NCBI GenBank assembly: GCA_030426245.1
Contig: JAUHYZ010000002.1
Coordinates: forward strand, 96,260-160,259
DNA: 64,000 nucleotides
Source: Alphaproteobacteria bacterium
Lineage (GTDB): Bacteria > Pseudomonadota > Alphaproteobacteria > Sphingomonadales > Sphingomonadaceae
Direction of reading: 5' to 3'
Below, piece after piece: positions 16,412-28,400 of this stretch; positions within the stretch are counted from its first letter, which is position 1; each line of letters begins with the position of its first letter. A program made the translations under genes and the position numbers. Under the pieces are notes generated by a model that was not told the origin of the DNA, made no database searches, and saw only the letters and a program-made list of their open reading frames with translations.

Positions 16412-19400
16412 ATGGCGGCGAGGGGTACGATGGTAGCGATCTTTACTGGCGCGGGTGCTGGATTCCAGCGCGGTTCTGCAAACATCCTCGGGGGAGCAGG
16501 CCAGCTTGGTACGTCCTCGCTCGGCCGAGCGACCGAAGGTGTTTCCGTCAATGCGGCCACTGGCAATCTGCTGATCAGCCAGCAGGATGAATTCCTCGTC
16601 GGGCTTGGGCCCGATGCGGGAATTTCGCGGACCTATAACAGCCTTCAGGACGCTGCTGACGGCGATAATGGAGACAATTGGCAGCAGAGCACCACCCGCC
16701 GCCTCTTCGGCCTGACAGGCACTCTGGGCAGCGCGGGCAGCACGATCAATCGGCTTTCGGCGGACGGTTCTGTCATCACCTATGAATGGGATGCCGCCGC
16801 GTCCTTCTATGTCACCAGCCAGGGCGCGGGGGCCTTCGATACGCTGACCGAAAATGCGGGTGTCTGGACCTGGACCGATGGTGACAGCCAGGTCACTGAA
16901 ACATACGAAGCACATGGTTCAGACAATTGGCGGATCACTGCTCGCGCTGACCAGGACGGCAATACGCTGACCTTCACCTATTCGGGGGACAAGCTCGACA
17001 AGGTCACGACTGCGGATGGCGGCTGGACGCAATATGTCTGGACGGGCAGCAACATCACAGAGATCGTGACCGGATATACCGATCTGGCGACTTCGACTGC
17101 CGAAACGCTGACCCGTGTGCGCTATGCTTATGACGGCAGCGGCCGCCTGGCGTCGGTGACGACGGATCTGTCGCCGGATGACAGCTCGGTGGCGGATGGC
17201 GAGACCTATGCCGTGAGCTATACCTATGACGGGGCCTCGAACCGCGTTGCATCCATCGCCCAGTCCGACGGTTCGCTGCTCGCCATTACCTATGACGGAT
17301 CGGGGCGGGTCGAAACGCTGACGCAGACGGTGGCTTCGGGCGTCACACGGGTGACGACCCTGACTTACGGCACGAACTACACTCAGGTAACTGCGCCCGA
17401 TGGCACATTATCGCGGCTCGATTACGATACTGCGGGCCAGCTCACAAAGATCACTGCTCCTCCGGCAGTCAGCGTTGCGACACCGCAGGAAACCAGTTTC
17501 GCCTATGACGGGGATGGCAATGTCATCTCCGTTACCGACGGCAATGGCAACGTCACGCAATATGACCATGACGCCAATGGCAATGTCATCCTGGTCACCG
17601 ATGCCAACGGGAACACTGCCGAACGGAGTTACGATTCCGCCAATCGCCTTATCACGGAGCTGACCTACGGCCTCGATGAAGGCGGGGTCAGCGCGGCGCA
17701 ATACATGCAATATGCCTATGATTCAGAAGGGCATTTGCGCTTTGCCGTCGATGCTGCCGGCCACGTGATGGAGCATGAATATACAGCGGCGGGGCAATTG
17801 CTGCGCACGATCCGCTATCCCGAACATGCTTACTCCGTCGGGCCCGCCGCGATCAGCGAGGCCGGCATGGAAAGCTGGGTTGGCGGTCTGGCCGATCTCA
17901 GCTCCGTCCAGATCACCCAGAACAGTTACGATGCGCGCGGCGGCGTGATTTCGACCACTTCCTATGGCGCGGCGGATGCTAGCGGTGCGCCGCTCACAAG
18001 CGAAGGCGTAACGACAAGCTACAACATATTCGATCAGGCTGGGCGCCTGTTGGAGCGTCATGCAGAAGGGCAGGCAAGCGAGACCTTCGTCTATGACGGG
18101 ATGGGGCGGCTGGTGGCGTCCACGGACGTCCATGGCGGCACGACGACGATCGTATTCGACGATGCCAATACAACCACCACTGTCACGACGGCGCTTGGTT
18201 ATTCCACCGTTTCGACCTTCAACAAGGCCGGCGAACTGATCAGCACATCTGATAGCGGGGCGAGAACGGCCGGCGGAACGAGCACATATGCATACGATCC
18301 TTCCGGACAACTGAGAATTGTCAGCGATGCAAGCACGCGAACCAGCTACATCCATTACGACGATGCGGGCCGCAATGTCGCCGATGTCAATCATCTCGGC
18401 GAGATCACCGAGTATCGCTACGACGCTGGCAATCGCGTCATTGCGACGGTTTCCTACGCAACTCCCCTGAGTGCTGCAGCGCTTGCGATCCTTGCCGATC
18501 CCAACAACACGGCGGAGCTTTCCAGCTTGCTACCGGCTGCGAGCGCGTCCGACATCTGGAGCTGGAACGTTTATGACGATGGCGGGCGGCTGATCCAGGC
18601 GATCGACAATCTGGGCAGCACTGTTGCCTACGAATATGATGCGTCCGAGCGACTGGTGCGCACGACCGCCTACGCAAACCAGCTTGGTGGCACGCAGCTC
18701 GACGGGTTCAAGATAGAGCCGCCCGCTGCACAGGTTCTCCCGGCCAGCGATACTGCAGATGCGGTTACGCGCAGCTTCTATAATGAGGCGGGCCAGCTCG
18801 TCGCAGTACTGGATGGTGAAGGCTATCTCACCGAAACGATCTATGACGCTGCCGGGCAGGCTGTGCAGTCGATTGCCTATGCCACGCCCACGCTGCAGGC
18901 GGATCGTGCTTCAGGAAGCCTTGCTACGCTGCGTGACCATGTCGACACGAGTTCGGTTGCCGACCGGACCAGCCACTCCGTCTATGATGGCCAGGGTTTG
19001 CTGCGTTTCTGCGTCAATGCCCTGGGCGGTGTCACCGGCTATGAATATGATGCGGCCGGTAATCTCATCAAGTCCACGGTCTTTGCCGCACAGATCGACC
19101 CTTCCGATTACACCTATGACGCAGTGAAGGTTGCGATCAGTGCAGATTCCGCAGACAGGACGAGCTGGACTGTCCGCGACAGTGCTGGACGCGCAGCATT
19201 TACCGTTGCCGCTGATGGCGGCGTGACCGGTTTCACCTATGATGCAGAAGGACGCGTCACCAAGAGCATCGCATTCGCCAATCTCTATGATACGGCAACG
19301 GAGCCGACGCTCGGCACCATAAGCAGTTGGGCAGACGGCTCGCCGCAGGCGAATGACGCAGAAAACCGTGTTAGCCGCAGCTTCTATTCCGAGCGTGGGG

Positions 19401-22400
19401 AACTGCTCTACAGCGTCGATCCGCTCGGATATGTCACCGGCTTCACCTATGATGCCGAAGGCCGCGTGCTGGCGCAGACGGCTTATGGCGGGAGCGGTGT
19501 AACGGTCAATGATGCGACCACGATCGGCGGCCTGGAAAGCCTGCTTGGCGGTATCGTGGGCACTATCACCACCACGACCACTTACGATGCCGCTGGACGG
19601 GTTGCCACGACGAGCGATGGCGAAGGTTTCGTCACGCGCAAAGTCTATGACGCGCTCGGCCAGCTGGTGGAAGTTCATCGGGCGGACGGAACCGCTGGCG
19701 AAGTCACCACGCGCTATTCCTATGACGGCGCAGGGCGGGTGGTAGAGCAGGTCTCCGCCTTTGGGTCTGCCGATGCGATTACGGCGCAGTTCGCCTATGA
19801 TGGACTTGGCAATCAGGTCTCCACCACCGATCCCAACGGAAATGTCACCAACTACGCTTATGACCGGCTGGGCCAGCTGCGCACTGTGACCGATGCCCGC
19901 AGCGGTGTGACATCCTACAGCTACGATACTTTCGGCAATGTGGTGAAGGTCACCGATGCGAGAGGCAAGTCAAGCTACTCCTACTACGATTTGCTCAATC
20001 GGCTGATCGCGACGCGCGATGCAGAGGGCTATGTCACCAGGACGAGCTATAATCGCTTTGGTGAAGTCACGTCGACCGATCGCTTCACGGATCCTGTCGC
20101 TGGAGCCGGCGAAACCGGTCTGGTCTACTTCAACGAGGAGGATCTGCCGCCGGAAGCTAGTACTCCGCTGGATTACGCGAACTATTTACAAACCTTGGCC
20201 GATGCCGCGGACGCTCAGGCGACCAACGCGGAAGCCGATGCGGCGCAAGCAGCAACAGATGCTGCTGCCGCGGCCCAGGCGGCAGCCGATGCCGATGCGG
20301 ATGTGGCCGATATTGAGGCACAGTTGGTGGCAGCGGGCGGCGGGGATTTGACTGCGCTGAGCGCGCAGCTTGTAACCGCTCAAGCGGCCGCAGTTGCCGC
20401 ACATCAGGCTGCGGACGCAGCCGAGGCGATTGCCGCTCCTCTCAGGCCGCAGGCCAATCAGCTTCGCAATGATGCTGATGCGGCACAGGCCGCTGCCGAC
20501 GCACTTTACGCGCAGGCGGCCGCAGCCGCTGCCGACGCAACGCTGGCGGCCGCTGACGTTGCGGCCGCAGCGCAGGCTATCACCGATGCCAATGCTGTAG
20601 TTGCGGCCATTGAAGCGCAGATTACGGCCCTTGGCGGTGACGGATCAGTCAGTCTTCAAAGCGAGCGCAGCGCTGCCCTAGCTGACATGGATGCTTGGCT
20701 GTCAGGTCGCGAAGATTGGCTGAGAGATGCCGAGAACGACGTTAATCAACAGCTTGTCCGGAATGCAAATGGCGACGAAGAGGACGAACTGGAGTCCATT
20801 CGTTATGCTCTTTTCAGAGAGCGGAATGTCGCACGAGACCTCGAGCAACTCAGTAACTCTTCGTCGAATCTCACCAAGAAGGCCGCATATATCAACCATG
20901 TCTTCGACCAGTTTACCTGGGAAGCGTTCAATTTTGGCGGAGATAGAACTGCTGCACTAGCCAATCCTTCTGCCTGGCTTGCGGATCGCAAAGCCCAGCT
21001 GGAAAACTGGATTGATGGCTTCATAGTCTTGGATGGTATCGGTGGCAGCTCGGACTTCGACAATACTTACGACGAGATGCAGGAATCCTGGGTTAGGGTT
21101 GTCGGCGCGCTTTACGATCTCGATAACGGCACCTATTCCACCGGATGGCCCGACGGTTGGGGCTGGGGCAATGAGATTCGCGATCTTTACAATGATCTCA
21201 AAGCCGACCCAACCGATCTCCCCAACCTAAATCATACAACGCAGCACGCTTCGGATTATCGTGCTGGCCTCGCGATCAATGCCTATTTCGATGTGCTCGA
21301 CGAGATAGGTGAGTTCGTCAATTCGCCGCTGGTGGTGCTAGGGACCCAACTGGCTGTGGCTGAAGCGGATGTGGATGCAGCGGAGGCGGCCGAAGCGTCC
21401 GCACAGGCCGCCCTTTCGGCGGCGAACGCCGCCGCTTCGCAGCTCGCTGCCGACGCAGATCAGGCGCAAGACGATGCCGACGGCTTTCATGCATTGGTGA
21501 CGCAATTCCTTAATGCGAACCCATCAGTTGCCGCGGCCGATGTGGCAGCACAAGCGGCGGCGGATGCCGATGCCACAGTGGCTAGCCTGGAAGCGCAGAT
21601 CGAGGCCATCCTTGATCCGGGTGCCGTGGATTTCGAGACGGAACGCGCCGCCGCCCTGGCTGATATGGACACCTGGCTGGATGATCGGGAGGATTGGCTG
21701 GATGCAGCGCAGCAGGCCGTTCAGCAGAACGTATTGTCCGGAACGAACGGGGCGGAGGAAAACGAACTGAGGGCGCTTCGCGACGCGCTCGACCACGAAA
21801 AGATCGTTGCAAGAGATTTCGGCAATCTCAGCAGCAGTTCTTCCAATCTTGCGAAGAAGGCGGCCTATATCAATTTCGTGTTCGACCAGCTTACCTGGGA
21901 TGCGAATAATCTTGCCAACGTCAGGTCGTCCGCATTGGCAAACCGGGCTGACTGGTTGGCAGATCGCCGGACCAGTCTGGAGAACTGGATCGATGGGTTG
22001 ATCGTTCTGGATGGTATCGGGGGCAGCGGAAGGATCGACAATACCTACGAGGAGATGCAGGAATCCTGGATAACTGTCACCGCTGGCATCTACGATCTAG
22101 ACAACAGCACCTATTCCACAGGATGGCCTAGCAACAACGGAATAGGGGAACTCTATGACGATCTGCAGGTCGATCCGAACGACCTACCCAATCTGAACCC
22201 CACCAGCCAACATGCGGCTGACTACCGCGCCAATCTCTCGATAAATGCCTATTTCGATGTGCTGGATGAAGTCGGCACACCACTGCCCTATTCCACTGTC
22301 TCGCCACTGCAGAGCCTGATGGACGAGCTTGGGCTAGCCCAGGCAGATGCCGTGCAAGCTCATTGCCAGGCGGGACAGGCGCAGACTGCCGCGAATGCGG

Positions 22401-25400
22401 CGCAAGCTTTAGCAGTGCAATTGAGGGTGGAAGCCGATCAGGCTCAGGATGCTGCAGATGATGCGCTCGCATATGCGCAAGGCGGCAGTGCGCCGGTCAA
22501 TCGCGACAATTTCGTTCTGCTTGATGCTGCCGATTTGGGCGATTCCGCGACTACCTATTTCAGCTATGACAAGCTCGGCCGAACAACCCAGAAGGTGGAT
22601 GCCGAAGGGTTTGTGGAAACCTATGCATATGACGCCTTCGATCAGCTGACTGCTCTCAGCCGCTACTCTACGAGTGTGTATGAACTGGATGGAAGCGGTA
22701 CACATCCAGATGTTGTGGCTGCCTATAACGTGGCAAGCTCGCTTCAGACGCAAGCAAACAATCTGGCGGCGGACGCTGCGGCAGCGCATGCGCTTGCGCA
22801 GACACGACAGGAAGCCGCCGACGATTTGGCGGATGCAATTCCGCCGCTTCAATCAATCGTGAACACGGAGCAAAGCCAGGTTAACAGCTTGGCTTCGCAA
22901 CTCGCCAACCATCCGGTTGCCGATGTGTTCGACGACCCCCTCCAATATCTGCAGGCATATCGCGCCGAAGTCGTGCAAGAGGTGAGTTATTGGCAGTCCG
23001 TCGCTTCATCGACGAGCACCAGCGATCCAATGTATTATGAATATTGGGCGCTCTACGATTTCTACGTCGATCTTCGCAATTCGGTGGATGCCGAGATCGC
23101 AAGTGTGCAGGCGAACAATCCCCTGAGTTCGCAGGGCGAGCAGTGGGTTATGGAAGGGGCAAACCTGACCCAGACACAGATCAACAGCTACAATTCGCTG
23201 CTGAACAGTTACAACAATGCTCTCGATGACCTGGATGAAGCGCAGGATGACCTTTCGGCTGCGCAGACCGCTGCAAACAATGCGCAGACGCTTGCCTCCA
23301 ATACGTTAGCCGATGCTCAAGACTTGGACGACCAAGCTGCGGACAAACAAACAGACGCCAATCAGGCGCTCGCCGACGCACAAGCGCTTGAGGCTTACTA
23401 TGAAAGCCTGGAGGCGGACGGCCTGCCTGAATTCGAAACTTCAGAGCTTGGCGCGCAAGCGGAATCTGCCTTCGAATATGACAACCGCGGGCAGTTGATC
23501 CAGTCCACCGATGCAGCCGGTTTCTATGAAACCTACGCATATGATGGCTATGGCCGTCAGACTTCCGTGACCGCGAAGTCATTTACCGATGCAATCGCTG
23601 CCGGCGGCACAACACTCTACTCCTACGACAAGCGCGGCCTGCTTGTGTCCGAAACGCTGCCGATACAGGCGCAGAACAGCAATGGGGTCGACCAAGGGGC
23701 GATCGTCAACCGCTACGAGTATGACGAGCGCGGCAATCTGATCCGCAAGATCGAGGCAGACGGTCTGAGCGAAGCGCGGACCACAGAGTACGCCTATGAC
23801 GATTTGGACAGGCTTATTGCCAAGACCAGCGATGCCCGCGCGACGTATGACGCGGATACGCACCAGCTTGCATCTGCGAGTTTCCACGCTGTCGCAGCCA
23901 TGGAATATGACGCCAATGGAAATGTGACGCGCCGCGTCAATGCCGATGGAAGCACCGTCCTGTACTTCTATGACGAATTGGATCGCAAGACTGTCGAGAT
24001 CGATGAGGTCGGCTTCTACACCGCCCATGAATATGATGAGAACGGCAATGTCGTGTCCACGAAGGCATATGAAACCGCCCTCACGGCCGCGCAGAAGGGA
24101 ACCGCTGGCGGATCTGACACTGCAGCTCCGTCGGCCCCTTCCGGCACATATCGCGAAACGACTTTTGCCTATGACGATCTGAACCGTTTGAGCTCGAGCT
24201 CGGTCAATCCGGTGCTGAGTGGAGAATGGTCCGGCACAAGTTGGGTTAGCTCAACGAGCGCCTTGGTGACCCAATACGAATATGACCAATTCGGCAATGT
24301 GGTGAGGGTTGTCGATCCAAACGGCAACGCAACCTTCAGCTATTACGATATGCTTGGCCGCAAAGTGGCTCAGCTCGACAGCGGCAGTTACCTGACCAAA
24401 TGGACATACGACTCTGAAGGCAATGTCCTGAGCGAGACGCGCTATGCCAATCGCTTTGGCGGCACTCCTACCGTCGATCACGTTCCGCTCATCACCGACA
24501 GCGCAGATGATCGAGTTACGAGCTATCAGTATGATCTCGTCGGCAACCGGACCAGCGAAGCCCGCAGCAATGTGAAGGTCCACAATGGATCGGGCGGGAC
24601 CAATACCGTCACATCCACCATTGAATACACTTACAATGGTCTTGGCCAGGTTCTGACCAAGGAAGAGGCAACCGGCGATCTGATAGAGTATGAATATGAC
24701 GCAGGCGGACGGCTAGCTTCTGAAACGCGGCCGGAGTTCGCCAACTTCAACGGCCAGACCGTCTCTCCGCAGCTTGATTACAGCTATGATGGCATCGGCA
24801 ACCTTGTCCGAATGGCGGAAGGCAAGAGTGGTGATCTGCGGGTGACACGCTACGCCTATGATCAGTCCGGCTTGCTCACGAGTATGACTGACGCAGCCGG
24901 GAACACGCATACGTATTTTTATGACGATGCGGGCAATCGCGTCATCGACCAATATCAAAGAACCAATTCCTCTGGTGCGACGAGCACAGAGGCCGTCCTC
25001 AGAAGGTACGACGCCTTGGGGCAGGTCACCTATCAGGTCATTGCGACCAAGAATGGCGGTAACTGGACCAAGGGAGATGTTGCCAATATCGAATATGGAG
25101 CCTTTGGGCAGGTTTTGCGCAGTGGGACAAATGGCCTCTGGCAGCAGGAAAACAAATATGACGATGCCGGACGTCTGATCGCATCCAATGCAGGGGACGG
25201 CCTATGGAAGCACTTCGGTTATGATAAGAACGGCAACCAGACGATTACGATCGCCAATGGCGGTGTGAATCTGGCCGGAAAGACCTTCAACCAGGCCTTG
25301 GCCATGGTCGGGCAGACGAAAGTCATCGCGACATTTGTCGAATACGATGCCCGAAATCTGGCGGTCGAGATCGTGGAGGAAGACCGTGAGATCTCGACTA

Positions 25401-28400
25401 CCAGCACAATCGATCTGACGACTTCAAGAACTTATAACGCGTTCGGCGAAGTCACGAGCGAGACGGACGCGCTCGGTTACACCACCGACTTCAAATACAA
25501 CACCATGGGGCGGCTGATCGAAAAGAAAAGCCCGCAGGTGGAAGTGGTGAGCGAGAGCGGAGTATCGTCAACTCAGCGGCCGACAGAGAAGTTCTACTAC
25601 GATGCGTCAGGTCGTATGGTCGCGCAGCGTGATGCCAATGGCAATGTTACCAAGATGACGCTGCTCGCGGGCACGGGTTACGGTGGTGGCGAAGCCTTGG
25701 TGACCCAGGTCACTCAACCAGGCAACGCCACTGTAACGACGGGCTTCGACGTTCACGGAGATGCGCGGAAGATAACCGACCAAATTGGCCGAGTAACCAC
25801 GCAAAGCTTCGATGACATGGGCCGGCTGGAGCAGGTCTCGCGGCCCGGCGGTGTCACCGAACATTACGCCTATGACGAGCTCGGCCAACAGATCAAACAC
25901 TGGAACAGCGTGCTTGGCTCGGGCGAGAAGGAATTGACCGACTATGATCGGCAGGGCCGGATCGTGGCGAGCCGTGCCTACGGCGGCGAGGTAACCACCA
26001 CCTCCTATCAATGGAGCACCGGTTCCTCCACCAATGCGATCGGGAATTTTGGTGGGTGGATCACGAGCGTCCAGAAGGATGGCCAAAACCAGGTGACCGC
26101 AGCGGATCTATTCGGCCGGCAGGTCGATTCCGACTTTACCTATGACGCGGCGGGTCGCCTGATCCAGGATGACACGGATCCGAATGTCGCCGGCCAGATC
26201 AACTACCAATATTACAACACCGGGAAGCTTAAATATAAGCAGGAAACCGATTTCGTAACGCGCGAAATTGAATACGGATTGTACCTAGATACGTCCGCCA
26301 AGGAAGCTTGGTTTTCCTATGACGAAATGGGGCGGCTCAGGACCGAGAAGCTGACCACCAGCAAGATCGAAAATTTCTATTTTGATCCCGGTACGGGAGA
26401 TCCGACAGATGCCGGCTGGGCGTCCCCGGACCTTGGACAGACCTATCAGGAGTCAGTCGCCACTTATGATGCAATGGGGCGCTTGATCCGGGTCACCGAT
26501 GATTACGGGGACCTGGACAAGAGCTGGAAGTATGACGCTAACGGCAATGTCCGGAAAATAGAAACAGAATACCGCATGTTCACCGGGCGGGACACGTTCT
26601 CCTCCAGCCTCACTAATCTTGTCGAATGGTACCGCTACGATGCGCTGAACCGGGTGACGCTATCCAAGGGTGATCTTGTCAGCGGTTCAATCGTTCGCGG
26701 CGCTGACGGCATTGAAATGACATATGATGCTGCCGGTCAGCGTAAGACTTCGCAAACCGGGGCTGCGTCCAAGGAGCATTACACTTACAACGATCTGGGT
26801 CTTGTCACTCAAGTCCATATCGGAAGCCCGACGGGGACCGCGCGTGTCTCAAGCAGCTATGACGGCCTCGGACGGCTCAACGGCCAAATCGAACGCGACG
26901 CTGGCGGTAATGTCGTCTTCGAACGGTTCGATATCCAGTATAATGCCCGCAATCAGGTGCTGCGCGAGAAATCCAGGGTCCATCAGGACACCGGAGACTG
27001 GATCTACAACCATACAGTCAACCACTACAACGATACGGGTTATAGCTCCTCGGGCAGCGATCCCGCGCTGATCTCCGGATCGAACTCAACCGGCAGTTCC
27101 AGTGGAGACTTGCTCTATTTTTCCCGCACAAAGAGCTGGGTGAACGGAAGTGTCGTTGGCGGCACGGGAACTCCCGGATATGGCAGCTCCGCGGACAATA
27201 GCCTCACCGATGCGGTCAGCAAATATTACTACGATTGGCACGAGACCAAAGGCTATCTCCAGTCCTCAACTGTTACGACCAACCAATTTGGAACTGGCAG
27301 TACGTCCCACGAATATGACGGGGCGGGCAATATCGTCGATGCCGATCGGACCTTGGGTGCCTATGGCGGAGCGAACAACTATCGCTATGCTACTGATGCC
27401 TACGGTCAGGTCATTGAACGCGAAGAATACAATGATACTGAGCCATTTACCGAATACTACCTTCCGCGTACGCACACCTATCGCTTCGGCGGCCGCGAGA
27501 TCGGCATCGTCAGCAATGATGGTACCGAGAACGTCGACTACGCGACGCTGATCGGCCACCGCGACGATACGGGCTCTGGAACCTATCGCTATGGCAGTGC
27601 GACGCCCACAGTCTATGCAGATTTTGACAGCAACCATGTGACCATGGCGGGCGGCGCGCAGGAGGAAACTCCTGGCATTTACACGGCTGTCGGCGGAGAG
27701 AATTTGCAGACCGTTGCTCAGGCTGTCTGGGGGGATGCCGGCCTATGGTACCGCCTGGCCGAGGTGAATGGGCTCTCCGCCGGCACCCAGCTCAATGCCG
27801 GACAGCGTCTGGTGATCCCCAACGGTGTCGCCGGGATCCATCACAATGCGGGCACGATCAAGCCGTACGATCCCAACGGCGCATTGGGCGATATAAGCCC
27901 GCCGCACGCGGCGCCGCCCAAGCCTGCCAATGACAATGGTTGTGGCGCTTTCGGAAAGATATTGGTGGCGGCGATCGGCATTGCGGTAACGGTTATTGCG
28001 CCAATCAATGGCGGATGGCTGGCACAGATCGGCAACGGCCTGCTTGGGAATGTTGCCAGCCAGGGTATCGGCCTCGCAACCGGTGTCCAGGACAGTTTCA
28101 ACTTCAAGAGCTTGGCACTTACTGGCGTAGCTTCCGGAGTGAGCGTGGGGTTGAATGAGGCCGGCTTGTTTGGCGGTACAACTGGTAGTGCGTTCGAGGC
28201 TGGAAAACTCGGCATCCAGAGCGGCACAGTTGATGCGGCGCTTAGTAGCATCGCGAGTGGTGCGATTTCGCAGGGCATAGGTGTTGCGACCGGATTGCAG
28301 AGCAAGTTTAGCTGGGCCGGTGTCGCTGCGGCGGGTGTTGCTGGCGGCGTTGGTCGCTTCACAGCCGCGCGCACTTCGTCGCTGGGTGAGATTGGTGGCG

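Noticed and set aside
20145..22545. The Ala-rich repeats as a mobile element or CRISPR-like array
   Set aside because: They remain in one continuous reading frame with diverged codons; there are no regular spacers, terminal inverted repeats or target duplications.
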